Positions 8,921 through 17,255 of a DNA stretch of 54,790 nt are shown piece after piece. Within the stretch, counting starts at the first letter, position 1. The number at the start of each line of letters is the position of its first letter. The notes under the pieces were generated by a model. The model was not told where the DNA came from. It did not search any database and saw nothing but the letters and a program-made list of their open reading frames with translations. The position numbers were made by a program, and so were the translations under genes. This stretch comes from Candidatus Moraniibacteriota bacterium (GTDB lineage: Bacteria > Patescibacteriota > Minisyncoccia > Moranbacterales > UBA1568): assembly GCA_018499985.2 (NCBI GenBank), contig JAHBAT020000004.1, forward strand, positions 1 through 54,790, read 5' to 3'.

Positions 8921-10333
8921 TTACCCTATACTTCCTTCCATTTCGAGTTGGATTAATCTATTGAGTTCGATGGAATATTCAAGGGGAATTTCTTTGACAA
9001 TAGGTTCTATAAAGCCGTTTACTAAGAGACTTTCAGCTTCTGATTTGTTGATACCGCGAGACATAAGGTAATAAAGTTTTTCTTCGCCTATTTTTTCTAC
9101 GGTAGCCTCGTGTTCAAAAGAGCTTCTTTTCTCCTGGATACGCATGGTAGGGTAGGTATCTGATCGAGAAGTTTCATCGAGAAGGAGGGCATCGCAAACG
9201 ACAGAAGCCTTGGAGCCGGTAGCACCAGGGGCAATATGTACCATGCCTCGATACGATGAACGGCCACCATCTTTGGCAATAGACTTAGAAACTACTCGTG
9301 AAGTAGTGTTGGGAGCAAGGTGAAACATTTTGGCACCAGCATCTTGATGTTGTGACTTTCCGGCATAAGCAATCGAGAGTACTTCTCCACGGGCGCCTTC
9401 GCCAGTAAGGTATACCGCTGGATATTTCATGGTTACGCCGCTTCCGATATTGCAATCAATCCACTCCATGACGGCGTTTTTTTCAGCTCGGGCACGCTTG
9501 GTGACAAGATTATAAATATTTTTACTCCAGTTTTGGACGGTAGTATAGCGGACACGAGCACCTTCTTTGACAATGATTTCTACTACCGCTGAATGAAGAG
9601 AATTGGTGGTATAGATAGGTGCTGTACAGCCTTCAATATAGTGTACATAACTCCCTTCTTCAGCGATGATAAGCGTACGTTCGAATTGGCCAAAGGCCTC
9701 AGCATTGATACGAAAGTATGCTTGGAGCGGAAGATTGACTTTGACTCCTTTGGGGACATAGACAAATGAGCCGCCAGACCAGACAGCAGAATTGAGAGCA
9801 GCAAACTTGTTATCATGACTCGGGATAAGTTTACCAAAGTGTTCACGTACAAGATCAGGATATTTCTTCACGGCGGTATCCATATCACAAAAAATAACGC
9901 CTAGCTTATCGAGCTCACGATTGACGCTTTCATATACTACCTCTGATTCATATTGAGCCGAGACACCAGCAAGAAACTTTTTCTCTGCTTCTGGTACGCC
10001 GATACGATCATAGGTATCCTTGATTTCTTGAGGAAGATCGTCCCAGCTTTGAGATTGCTTATCAGTAGCTCGGAGGTAATAGGTGATGGCGTCAAAGTCT
10101 ATACCACCGAGGTCGGCTCCCCAATTTGGAAGAGATTTTTCCTCAAAGATTTTGAGTGCTTGGAGGCGAAAATCAAGCATCCACGGCCCTTCCTCTTTGA
10201 TAGCGGAGATTTCTCTAACAACAGCTTCGGTAAGACCAAGGCCTGTTTTGTGCACAGAACGCTCAGGCATAGCAAAGCCAAAGCGATAATCATCGAGCGC
10301 AAGGTCTGGAGTTGATTGAGGTTCTTTTGCCAT
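8921..10333 (-). CDS. sufB: Fe-S scaffold protein SufB
   Basis: 470 residues from the ATG at 10333 (MAKEPQST...), chosen because it follows the sufC stop by a few bases and because upstream codons overlap sufC. SufB hallmarks are GSFVYVPKGVKV, EEGSYVHYIEGCTAP, the conserved cysteine in VVCDALLLDE (equivalent to E. coli SufB C405) and the C-terminal FEHEATVEKIGEEKLYYLMSRG. With SufC and SufD it builds the cluster on which SufS/SufU sulfur is assembled. Second structural gene in the operon. The E. coli residue equivalence is from memory of the family. Confidence 0.95.
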   Translation of the reverse strand: MAKEPQSTPDLALDDYRFGFAMPERSVHKTGLGLTEAVVREISAIKEEGPWMLDFRLQALKIFEEKSLPNWGADLGGIDFDAITYYLRATDKQSQSWDDLPQEIKDTYDRIGVPEAEKKFLAGVSAQYESEVVYESVNRELDKLGVIFCDMDTAVKKYPDLVREHFGKLIPSHDNKFAALNSAVWSGGSFVYVPKGVKVNLPLQAYFRINAEAFGQFERTLIIAEEGSYVHYIEGCTAPIYTTNSLHSAVVEIIVKEGARVRYTTVQNWSKNIYNLVTKRARAEKNAVMEWIDCNIGSGVTMKYPAVYLTGEGARGEVLSIAYAGKSQHQDAGAKMFHLAPNTTSRVVSKSIAKDGGRSSYRGMVHIAPGATGSKASVVCDALLLDETSRSDTYPTMRIQEKRSSFEHEATVEKIGEEKLYYLMSRGINKSEAESLLVNGFIEPIVKEIPLEYSIELNRLIQLEMEGSIG

Positions 10334-10337
10334 GATG

Positions 10338-11054
10338 TTAAATTTGTTCAAAACCATTCTTTTCGATTTCTTCCGCAAGGGTATGATCACCAGTTTTGAT
10401 GAGACGACCATTTTTCAGAACCAAGACGGTACTTGGGTTCAGAATAGAGAGAAGTTTGTGTGAGTGAGTGATGTATACAAGAGTAGTTTCTTTGGGGAGA
10501 TGCTTCTTGATAAAAGTCGTGATAAGTTTAAGGGCATCGACGTCTACGCCGGTATCTATTTCATCAAATATGGCTACGGTAGGTTCAAGGAGAGCTGCTT
10601 CTAGAACTTCAATTTTTTTCTTTTCACCCCCGGAGAAGCCCTCATGAAGAGAACGACGGAGAAGCTCATCTTTGATATTGAGTTCTTCTGCAAAGGCCTT
10701 TACTTTTTTGTGTAGAGACATTGCATCGAGCTTCTTGCTACTTACTAGGGCCATACGAAAAAGATCCATCACACTGACACCAGGAAGGGGAAGGGGGTTT
10801 TGGAAGGAAAGAAAGATGCCGAGCTTAGCGCGTTCGTCAGGCGAGAGGTTTTTTAGAGATGTCTCACCAAAAAAAATATCGCCTTCGGTAAGGGTGAAAT
10901 CAGGATGACCCATAATGGTATTCCCGAGAGTAGATTTGCCAGAGCCATTGGGCCCGAGGATAGCGTAGGTAGTTCCAGGAGCAAAGGCAAAAGAAATATC
11001 ATGAAGGATTTCTTTGTCTTCCACAGAGGCAGAGATATTTTGAAGGCTAAGCAT
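10338..11054 (-). CDS. sufC: Fe-S assembly ATPase SufC
   Basis: 238-residue ABC ATPase. Walker A is GPNGSGKSTLGNTI near residue 35, the signature is FSGGEKKKIEVLEAALLEP, Walker B is VAIFDEIDTGVD and the switch histidine is in VYITHSH. The SGGEKKR/K-type signature and DEIDTGVD are specific for SufC over transport ATPases. It powers conformational change of SufB-SufD; it is not a transporter. It starts four bases after the Rrf2 gene, so regulator and ATPase share the leading transcript. No Shine-Dalgarno site is visible. Confidence 0.96.
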   Translation of the reverse strand: MLSLQNISASVEDKEILHDISFAFAPGTTYAILGPNGSGKSTLGNTIMGHPDFTLTEGDIFFGETSLKNLSPDERAKLGIFLSFQNPLPLPGVSVMDLFRMALVSSKKLDAMSLHKKVKAFAEELNIKDELLRRSLHEGFSGGEKKKIEVLEAALLEPTVAIFDEIDTGVDVDALKLITTFIKKHLPKETTLVYITHSHKLLSILNPSTVLVLKNGRLIKTGDHTLAEEIEKNGFEQI

Positions 11055-11058
11055 AAGA

Positions 11059-11454
11059 CTATTTTTGATTAATGAGAGAGGTGAGATGAATGTTTTTTAG
11101 AGTTAGCTCAAGATTTTCTTCTAGTTCACGAAAAATAGTATTGGTTTGGCAGTGAGTAGGTTGAAAGCAGGGGAGGGAGCCTTTAATAAGAGAAGGGTAG
11201 AGCTTAAGAGGGCCATCTAGAGTAGAAATAATGTCCCAAGCTGAGAGATTATTTTTTTTGATTCGATAGCCACCCTTAGTGCCACGCTCTGCTTCAAGGA
11301 GATTTTGACGACGAAGCGCCTGAAGAATCTTTTCAAGATAATCTTCGGGAATACCCTCTTTTTCAGCTAAAACATGGATAGAAAGAGGTTTTTTCGTTTC
11401 TAAGAGGGCTAGGCTGGCTCGGAGGCCATAATAGGCTTTTTTACTAATTTTCAT
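11059..11454 (-). CDS. Rrf2-family regulator heading the SUF operon (IscR/SufR-like)
   Basis: 131 residues from ATG 11454 (MKISKKAYYGLRASL...). The N-terminal winged helix with LAEKEGIPEDYLEKILQALRR and the wing GTKGGY are typical of Rrf2 proteins. The cluster region holds C96-x5-C102, and the position six residues on, where IscR has its third cysteine, is Phe108. Cluster binding through two Cys plus another ligand, or redox sensing, is possible. First gene of the operon, so autoregulation through the palindrome at 11461-11477 is likely. An apo-only regulator is the alternative. Confidence 0.88.
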   Translation of the reverse strand: MKISKKAYYGLRASLALLETKKPLSIHVLAEKEGIPEDYLEKILQALRRQNLLEAERGTKGGYRIKKNNLSAWDIISTLDGPLKLYPSLIKGSLPCFQPTHCQTNTIFRELEENLELTLKNIHLTSLINQK

Positions 11455-11460
11455 ATAAAA

Positions 11461-11477
11461 CAGACTAAAAAGGTCTG
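11461..11477 (-). promoter_or_regulatory. Palindrome at the SUF transcription start, candidate operator
   Basis: CAGACctttttaGTCTG (minus strand) has 5-bp arms around a 7-base centre and covers the expected transcription start of the SUF operon. Its position fits a repressor site for the Rrf2 protein encoded directly downstream. Binding is inferred, not shown. Confidence 0.55.
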
Positions 11478-11481
11478 ATTT

Positions 11482-11511
11482 ATAATAATATAGGTAAGAA
11501 GAGCTTGTCAA
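11482..11511 (-). promoter_or_regulatory. SUF operon promoter
   Basis: TTGACA (11511-11506), an 18-base spacer and TATTAT (11487-11482) on the minus strand. The predicted start near 11475 gives a leader of about 20 bases before the Rrf2 ATG. Confidence 0.75.
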
Positions 11512-11533
11512 GAGTAAAGATTAATGGTATTTT
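11505..11533 (+). promoter_or_regulatory. Divergent promoter sharing the -35 box with the SUF promoter
   Basis: TTGTCA (11505-11510), a 17-base spacer and TATTTT (11528-11533). The -35 hexamer overlaps that of the leftward SUF promoter in the near-palindrome TTGTCAA. The predicted start, near 11540, coincides with the first stem of the RNA candidate downstream. Confidence 0.5.
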
Positions 11534-11538
11534 TTGTG

Positions 11539-11742
11539 CACTAGGCGAGTGGAAGTGGCTCACCATCGCTTTAGCAAGGCCGCTTTGCAGACGTGTAGAG
11601 AAGGGTATGCTGGACGCTAGTGGAGCTGTCGTGTGTGTGGGGTTATTTAAACTTAGGTAATGTTGGGTGCAGCGCATCCGACTACTTTCCCAAGGGACGC
11701 GACCCGGGAAGACCTAGGGACCCCACACTCACGGCTTTTTAT
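11539..11742 (+). ncRNA. Candidate structured RNA of about 200 nt, class unknown
   Basis: There is no convincing ORF. Two stem-loop domains are visible. Domain 1 is closed by CACTAGgCG (11539-11547) and CGCTAGTG (11615-11622) with one bulge. Domain 2 is closed by GTCGTG-t-GTGTGGGGT (11628 on) and ACCCCACAC-t-CACGGC (ending 11735), followed by TTTTTATTTTC, which makes this stem double as a terminator. Inside domain 2, CTTAGGT pairs with ACCTAGG and further G-C pairs extend toward a TCCCAAGGGA tip. A promoter ends just before domain 1. SRP, 6S and RNase P signature motifs were looked for and not found. Alternatively it is a long attenuator leader for dus. Confidence 0.5.
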
Positions 11743-11753
11743 TTTCAAGAACA

Positions 11754-12788
11754 ATGAAAAACTTTTGGGAAAAATTAGAAAAACCTTTTTTTGTACTTGC
11801 GCCGCTTGCCAATGTGACGGACGCTTCTTTTCGGCAGCATATTATACGCTATAGTCGACCCGATGTGCTTTGGACAGAGTTTGTCTCAGCTGATGGGCTA
11901 TGTCATCCAGTAGGAAAACAAGCCCTTCTTCAGGACCTTGTTTTCCAAGAAAATGAACGACCTATAGTTGCTCAGCTCTTTACGGCTCACCCAGAGAAAA
12001 TGCGGGAGGCAGCCAAGATAGTAGCAGAGCTTGGCTTTGATGGGATTGATATCAATATGGGTTGCCCCGATAAAAATGTGATGAAACAGGGGGCAGGAGC
12101 GAGTTGTATGAAGGATCCAGAGAATGCGGTTGCTCTCATACAGGCTGCCAAGGACGGTGTACGTGATGCGGGTAAGGATATTCCAGTCTCAGTCAAAACT
12201 CGTCTTGGGTTTAATGAAGATGTGCTCGAAGAGTGGCTTCCTAAGCTTCTTTCTGCTGAGCCGGCAGCGCTCACTCTCCATGCTCGTACCAAGAAAGATA
12301 TGTCCAAGGTCCCTGCCAGATGGGAGCGTGTGAAGCGAGCGATAGAGATACGTGATGAGCTTGGGAGTAAGACTCTTATTATTGGCAATGGGGATGTGAC
12401 CAGTATGGCTCATGCACGATTTAGAGTAGCTGAAACTGGCTGTGATGGAGTGATGTTTGGACGAGCTATTTTTGGTAATCCTTGGCTTTTTGACTCGGCT
12501 CGGCAGGGGCTGACGGCTGAGACTGGAGGGATTACGGTAGCAGAAAAAATTGATGCTGCTCTCGTGCATACGGAGATGTATCTTGAGCACTGGCAGGGTA
12601 GGAAGAGTTTTGAACTGATGAAGAAGTTTTATCGAGCGTATATCAATAACTTTCCCCTTGCCAAAGAGTTGCGGGCAGAAATGATGGAGAAGAAAAGTTT
12701 TGAAGAAATAAAAGAGATAGTAGAAAAATTTAAAAGAGAGCATCCAGAAGTGCTCAGTGAAATATCTGAAGCAAAGTATCTTTTATGA
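11754..12788 (+). CDS. dus: tRNA-dihydrouridine synthase (Dus family)
   Basis: 344 residues. The FMN TIM-barrel begins with FFVLAPLANVTDASFR, and the general-acid cysteine lies in DINMGCPDKNVMKQGAGAS. SVKTRLGF, LTLHARTK, IGNGDV and DGVMFGRAIFGNPWLF are the standard Dus motifs. It reduces specific uridines of tRNA to dihydrouridine with NADPH. The stop overlaps the mnmA start by 4 bases, so the two tRNA modification genes are translationally coupled. Lack of a usual spacer after the terminator-like hairpin at 11735 suggests read-through or a start within the hairpin region. The exact Dus subclass is not assigned. Confidence 0.93.
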   Translation: MKNFWEKLEKPFFVLAPLANVTDASFRQHIIRYSRPDVLWTEFVSADGLCHPVGKQALLQDLVFQENERPIVAQLFTAHPEKMREAAKIVAELGFDGIDINMGCPDKNVMKQGAGASCMKDPENAVALIQAAKDGVRDAGKDIPVSVKTRLGFNEDVLEEWLPKLLSAEPAALTLHARTKKDMSKVPARWERVKRAIEIRDELGSKTLIIGNGDVTSMAHARFRVAETGCDGVMFGRAIFGNPWLFDSARQGLTAETGGITVAEKIDAALVHTEMYLEHWQGRKSFELMKKFYRAYINNFPLAKELRAEMMEKKSFEEIKEIVEKFKREHPEVLSEISEAKYLL

Positions 12789-13858
12789 AAATAGCAGTAT
12801 TGATATCGGGTGGAGTAGATAGTTCTGTCTCATTGGCATTACTCAAAGAGGCTGGACATGATGTCACGGCCTACTATATGAAGATTTGGCTCGAAGACGA
12901 GCTTCAGTTTTTGGGTGAATGTCCTTGGGAGGAGGACCTCGAGTATGTACGGGCTGTGTGTGAACAACTTGATGTAGCGCTCCATATCGTGCCTTTTCAA
13001 AAGGAATACTGGGAGAGAGTGGTGAGCTATACTATTGAGTCAGTCAGAGGTGGTCTCACGCCTAATCCAGATATGATGTGTAATGCCCGGGTCAAGTTTG
13101 GAGCTTTTTATGAATACTTAGAAAAACAAGGGGAGGTATATGATAAAGTAGCCACTGGTCACTATGCCCAAGTGGGAGAAATAGATGGCATAGCAAAACT
13201 TAAGATGTCTCCTGATCCAATTAAAGATCAGACGTATTTTCTTTCACAGCTTACACAAGCTCAGATACGTAAAGCAATGTTTCCTATCGGGAGCTATCCA
13301 AAAGAAGAGGTGCGTAAGCTAGCAGAAAAATTTGATTTGCCAAATGCCAAGAGAAAAGATAGTCAGGGAATTTGTTTCCTTGGTAAGATCCCTTTTGATG
13401 AGTTTGTAAAATTTCATCTCGGAGTGCGTCCAGGCAATATAGTAGAGGAAGGGAGTGAAAAGGTGCTAGGAGAGCATGAAGGATTTTGGTATTACACGGT
13501 AGGTCAGCGTAAAGGCATTCGACTTTCTGGAGGGCCATGGTATGTGACCAAGAAGAATCCCGAGACCAATGAAGTTTTTGTCGCTCACGGAGATGATTAT
13601 CAAGAAGAGGCGAGGGATACATTTGTAGTATCAAGTCTCAATTGGATTAGTGGAGCAAGGCCAGAGAAAATTAATCTCCAAGTCAAAGTCCGTCATGGCG
13701 AAAAAATATACCAAGCTGAGCTTACTTGGATCCGCCAGCTGGCGGACGATTCCCAAGTAGAGGTACGGTTGGATAGTGCGGATCAAGGGATTGCAGCGGG
13801 GCAGTTTACTGTTTTTTATGATGGAGACATCTGTCTTGGCGGCGGAGTAATTGTCTAA
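12785..13858 (+). CDS. mnmA: tRNA-specific 2-thiouridylase MnmA
   Basis: 357 residues. The PP-loop SGGVDSSVSLALL opens the protein, the first catalytic cysteine is in NPDMMCNARVKFG, and the second (persulfide) cysteine is in SQGICFLGKIPF. ATGHYAQ and the C-terminal YYTVGQRKGIRL/YVT motifs complete the family pattern. It thiolates U34 of tRNA Lys/Glu/Gln. In many bacteria the sulfur comes from a desulfurase relay; here SufS next door is the only desulfurase in view, so it may be the donor (inference). Coupled to dus through an ATGA overlap. Confidence 0.96.
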   Translation: MKIAVLISGGVDSSVSLALLKEAGHDVTAYYMKIWLEDELQFLGECPWEEDLEYVRAVCEQLDVALHIVPFQKEYWERVVSYTIESVRGGLTPNPDMMCNARVKFGAFYEYLEKQGEVYDKVATGHYAQVGEIDGIAKLKMSPDPIKDQTYFLSQLTQAQIRKAMFPIGSYPKEEVRKLAEKFDLPNAKRKDSQGICFLGKIPFDEFVKFHLGVRPGNIVEEGSEKVLGEHEGFWYYTVGQRKGIRLSGGPWYVTKKNPETNEVFVAHGDDYQEEARDTFVVSSLNWISGARPEKINLQVKVRHGEKIYQAELTWIRQLADDSQVEVRLDSADQGIAAGQFTVFYDGDICLGGGVIV

Positions 13859-13865
13859 ATGGGTC

Positions 13866-13874
13866 TGCTATACT
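13866..13874 (+). promoter_or_regulatory. Extended -10 promoter, likely leaderless mutY start
   Basis: TGCTATACT ends six bases before the mutY ATG at 13881, so the predicted transcription start falls on the start codon itself. No good -35 box is present, which the TGn extension can compensate for. Confidence 0.55.
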
Positions 13875-13880
13875 GATTGC

Positions 13881-14870
13881 ATGGCTATACAAAAGCAAAA
13901 AGTAAGATTTTTTGAGGAAAAATTGAGTGACTATTTCGCGAAAGCTGGGCGAGATTTTTTGCCATGGCGAAAAGCTGGTATTACTCCTTATGAAGTCTGG
14001 GTATCGGAGATTATGCTTCAGCAGACTCAGGTATCACGTGTAGTAGCTTACTACACGCGTTTTCTTAAGCGTTTTCCTACAGTACAAGAATTGGCCAAGG
14101 CGACCTGGGAAGAATTTCTTCCATACTATGAGGGATTAGGATACTATGCTCGTGGACGCAACATGCTTCTTGCTTCTCAAAAAATAGCAGAAGAGCACGA
14201 GGGAGTTTTTCCGAGAGATGTAAGAGAATTGCGGAGTATTCCAGGAATAGGTCCGTATACTGCCTCTGCCATTATGAGCTTTGCTTATAATGATAAGCAT
14301 ATGGCGTGGGACACGAATCTGAAGCGTGTAGTGGGGAGATTTTTTTATGGCTCCAAAAAGGCGTTTATTGATGAAGAGTGGTTTGAAAAAACATTTATTA
14401 CTAAGAGACGAGAACTCAATGCAAGTCTCATGGATTTTGGAAGCAGTCTTTGTGCAAGTAGACCAAAGTGTAATACGTGTCCATTGTCTTCTCGATGCGT
14501 ATATTTTAGGGAAAAAGGTTTGCAGGAGAGAGAAGAAAAAAAAGTCAAAAAGCTTTTTCCAGATAGTCAGGCTGAGCAGGTTATAGTGATTCTTCATGAA
14601 AAACATCAAAAGTATTTTTCGTCAGTTAAGAAAAAGTATCAGCCATTTATTTTGTCGGAAGGGTACGTGACGAGAGCGGCTATTAAGGAATGGTTTCTCA
14701 AAAAATATACGTTAAGACTCGCTGTGCGTCCACCGCACGAGAGGCTTCATTTTGGAGGGCGAAAGACGCTTGTGGTGAATGCACAGATTTTAGGTGGCGA
14801 ACATGATTTTCTCATATTTCCAAAACAAGCCTTAAAAGAGTATACTAAGGGTAGTCTTTCTAGTTGTTAA
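13881..14870 (+). CDS. mutY: A/G-specific adenine DNA glycosylase MutY
   Basis: 329 residues from ATG 13881, chosen because MAIQKQKVRFF begins the family alignment and an extended -10 box sits six bases upstream. Catalytic-site features are LPWRKAG, SEIMLQQTQV with the catalytic Glu, the HhH segment SIPGIGPYTA and the Asp of AWDTNLKRV. The 4Fe-4S motif reads C-x5-C-x2-C-x5-C (LCASRPKCNTCPLSSRC), one residue shorter than the usual C-x6 first gap. A degenerate NUDIX-like C-terminal domain follows. It removes A opposite 8-oxoG. Its cluster would depend on the SUF system upstream. Confidence 0.93.
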   Translation: MAIQKQKVRFFEEKLSDYFAKAGRDFLPWRKAGITPYEVWVSEIMLQQTQVSRVVAYYTRFLKRFPTVQELAKATWEEFLPYYEGLGYYARGRNMLLASQKIAEEHEGVFPRDVRELRSIPGIGPYTASAIMSFAYNDKHMAWDTNLKRVVGRFFYGSKKAFIDEEWFEKTFITKRRELNASLMDFGSSLCASRPKCNTCPLSSRCVYFREKGLQEREEKKVKKLFPDSQAEQVIVILHEKHQKYFSSVKKKYQPFILSEGYVTRAAIKEWFLKKYTLRLAVRPPHERLHFGGRKTLVVNAQILGGEHDFLIFPKQALKEYTKGSLSSC

Positions 14871-14880
14871 AGCCAAAAAT

Positions 14881-15945
14881 ATGCAAGCACGATCACTCAA
14901 TGTAGCCTTCTTTTTTCTTCTTCTCTTTGGGGTGGGAATTACGGTTTTCTTTATTTTTCAGCCTTTTATCACCGCTATTATTGCAGCAGCTATTTTGACT
15001 ACTCTCTTGAAGCGCCCATATCATTATTTTGAAAAGGTGTTTCATGGTCACAAGATATCGAGTGCTCTTCTTACCTGCCTGATGGCTATATTTGTCGTAG
15101 TTACGCCGCTATTTATCGTAGTTTCTTTGGCGATTAATGAAGTAAATACACTGTATAGTCACGTAGAAAACCAGGGAAGCTTGCAATCCCTGCTCAATAA
15201 CGCTTTTTCAAGAGCTGAAGGTACACCAGGGCTTCGATTTTTGGTAAACAAGGAGACTTTTTCTGAAGAGAAAATGCTTTCAGATATTTCAAACTTTAGT
15301 TCCAATGCAGTAGGATTTTTGCAGACGGCGTACCAGAGTATCACAGGTTTTGTTTTGTGGATTTTTATTCTTTTCTTCACACTCTTTTATTTCCTTATTG
15401 ATGGCAAGAAAGCTCTGCGCTATATGATGGATCTGAGCCCTCTCAAAGATGAGCATGATAAGCTCTTGGTTCAGAAGTTTGTTTCTATGAGTCGTGCTAC
15501 ACTCAAGGGAAATTTAGTAATTGGTATTATCCAAGGATTGCTTGGAGGATTGGCTTTTGCTATAGCAGGGGTGCCGTCACCAGCTATTTGGGGTATTATC
15601 ATGGTTTTCTTTTCCATTATCCCGATGGTAGGAACGGGGATTATATGGTTGCCAGCAGGCCTTATCTTGCTTTTGTTGGGAGATGTCTGGCAGGGTGTTT
15701 TTGTGCTTGCATTCGGAGCGTTGGTTATTTCTTCGGTAGACAATATTCTGAGACCAAAACTTGTCGGTAAAGATACCCAGATGCATCCATTGATGATTTT
15801 CTTTGCTACGATTGGAGGTATCTATTTTTTCGGTTTACCAGGATTTATTATGGGGCCGATCGTAGTGTCTTTGTTTGTGGCTTTGGGAGAAATTTATCGA
15901 ATCGAATTTCAGGCACAGCTCAAGGAGTATAATCATCCAAAATAG
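14881..15945 (+). CDS. AI-2E family transporter (UPF0118 permease)
   Basis: 354 residues with about seven to eight hydrophobic segments, starting with FFFLLLFGVGITVFFIFQPF and IIAAAILTTLL. The later half carries the family block GNLVIGIIQGLLGGLAFAIAGVP, PMVGTGIIWLPAG and the conserved VDNILRPKLVGK, with PLMIFFATIGGIYFFGLPGFIMGPI near the end. Members have been linked to autoinducer-2 export or Na+/H+ antiport; the substrate cannot be told from sequence. It sits ten bases after mutY and upstream of lgt, with no own promoter seen. Confidence 0.9.
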   Translation: MQARSLNVAFFFLLLFGVGITVFFIFQPFITAIIAAAILTTLLKRPYHYFEKVFHGHKISSALLTCLMAIFVVVTPLFIVVSLAINEVNTLYSHVENQGSLQSLLNNAFSRAEGTPGLRFLVNKETFSEEKMLSDISNFSSNAVGFLQTAYQSITGFVLWIFILFFTLFYFLIDGKKALRYMMDLSPLKDEHDKLLVQKFVSMSRATLKGNLVIGIIQGLLGGLAFAIAGVPSPAIWGIIMVFFSIIPMVGTGIIWLPAGLILLLLGDVWQGVFVLAFGALVISSVDNILRPKLVGKDTQMHPLMIFFATIGGIYFFGLPGFIMGPIVVSLFVALGEIYRIEFQAQLKEYNHPK

Positions 15946-15956
15946 TCATAGTAATT

Positions 15957-16793
15957 ATGAATTGCCGTTGGCAGCAAATTATGGATTGTTTTGACCCAAT
16001 CGCGCTTTCGGTTGGGTCTTTTCAAATCACTTGGTATGCTCTGTGTTTCTTGTTGGCTTGGGTGGCAACATACAGATTATTTTCTTTTTTTGAGAGAGTG
16101 AGGAATCCACAAGAAAGACTGAGTCAAGAAAAAATCGAGAGTCTTTTCTGGTGGCTTTTGCTGACTGCCTTTATGGGAGCTCGTCTAGGATATGCTCTTT
16201 TTTATGCGCCAGAGTATTTTATACATCATGTAAGCGAACTCTTTGTCCCGTATGATTTTTCAACGGGTACATGGATGACTTTGAGCGGCATGAGTTATCA
16301 TGGAGGGCTTTTAGGTGTAGCTTTGGGAGGTCTGTATTGGGCCAAAAAAGAGGGTATATCATGGCTTTATCTTGGTGATAGGCTTGCTCTAGTAGCACCA
16401 GTAATTTCTCTTTTTGGAAGGTTGGGAAATTTTTTGAATCAAGAATTACCAGGAAAAGTAACCACATTGGAGTGGGGAGTATATTTTCCGGGCCAAGAAG
16501 TCCTTCGGCATCCAGTTACTCTGTACGGTGTTTTTTTGGAAGGTACTTTTCTTCTTGTAGTCATGTATTTTTTACAAAAGAGATGTAAACAAGAAGGGCA
16601 AGTACTTTTTGGGTATCTCTTTTTGTATGGGGCGGTACGTTTTGTGATTGAGTGTTGGCGCGAGCCAGATCCGGGAGTTGGGTTATTTTTAGATATTTTT
16701 TCTCGAGGGCAAGTGCTCTCATTTGTGATGATAGGAACGGCTATTTTTGGATGGTTTTTTTACTCCAAACGTGCTACTATTGAGAGTACGTAA
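15957..16793 (+). CDS. lgt: Prolipoprotein diacylglyceryl transferase Lgt
   Basis: 278 residues, multi-spanning. Lgt motifs are IALSVGSFQITWYAL at the N-terminus, MSYHGGLLGVALGG (the catalytic HGG region), LFGRLGNFLNQELPG (family signature) and RHPVTLYGVFLEG. It adds diacylglycerol from phosphatidylglycerol to the lipobox cysteine of lipoproteins. A second in-frame ATG at 15981 (MDCFDPIALS) is nearly as good a start; neither has a Shine-Dalgarno site. Its presence implies the cell makes lipoproteins; no lspA is in the window. Confidence 0.94.
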   Translation: MNCRWQQIMDCFDPIALSVGSFQITWYALCFLLAWVATYRLFSFFERVRNPQERLSQEKIESLFWWLLLTAFMGARLGYALFYAPEYFIHHVSELFVPYDFSTGTWMTLSGMSYHGGLLGVALGGLYWAKKEGISWLYLGDRLALVAPVISLFGRLGNFLNQELPGKVTTLEWGVYFPGQEVLRHPVTLYGVFLEGTFLLVVMYFLQKRCKQEGQVLFGYLFLYGAVRFVIECWREPDPGVGLFLDIFSRGQVLSFVMIGTAIFGWFFYSKRATIEST

Positions 16794-16804
16794 AGCTATT
16801 TTTT

Positions 16805-17239
16805 ATGAATGCAAAAAAAGTTTGGACAGTAGTTGGATTAACACTCGTGGCTATCGTGGGTATCATTGCTTGGGCCTTTATAGAAGGGAAAAAAGAACAG
16901 GCTGCCAATAGCGTACCGGATGCAAGCACTATCTATTTCTATGGAGCAGAATGCCCACATTGTATGCGTATCAATGAGTTTCTAGAGAGTAATGCTATTG
17001 CTTCAAAATTCACCTTTACTAAAAAAGAAGTGTGGCACAGTCGTACAAATAGTGCTCAGATGAAAACAAAAGCAGAGGCCTGTGGTTTGGATGCGAGTAA
17101 AGTAGGAGTACCCTTTATCTACACAGAAGGTAACAAATGTGTTTTTGGAGAGCCTGACGTGAAAAAGTTTTTTGCTGAGAAAGCGGGTATATCTGTAACA
17201 GAAGAGTCTCAGGCGGAAGCCGAGTCACCTACACCATAA
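16805..17239 (+). CDS. Membrane-anchored thioredoxin/glutaredoxin-like protein
   Basis: 144 residues. One N-terminal signal-anchor (VWTVVGLTLVAIVGIIAWAFI, about 6-26) and an extracytoplasmic thioredoxin-fold domain with the redox motif CPHC in FYGAECPHCMRI and the cis-Pro loop VGVPFIYTEG. A further cysteine pair lies in EACGLD and NKCVFG. It probably handles disulfides of exported proteins. Two Cys-rich exported proteins are encoded immediately downstream, which makes them plausible clients (inference). The substrate and direction (oxidase or reductase) cannot be read from the sequence. Confidence 0.8.
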   Translation: MNAKKVWTVVGLTLVAIVGIIAWAFIEGKKEQAANSVPDASTIYFYGAECPHCMRINEFLESNAIASKFTFTKKEVWHSRTNSAQMKTKAEACGLDASKVGVPFIYTEGNKCVFGEPDVKKFFAEKAGISVTEESQAEAESPTP

Positions 17240-17255
17240 ATACAAAGAATTTTAC

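Noticed and set aside
11539-11742. Identification as SRP (4.5S), 6S or RNase P RNA
   Set aside because: The SRP motif GGAAGGAAGCAGCC, the RNase P GAGGAAAGTCC block and a single 6S-like long duplex closing both ends are all missing.
11660-11854. 64-residue plus-strand ORF before dus
   Set aside because: It covers the structured RNA candidate and runs out of frame into dus. It has no protein-like pattern.
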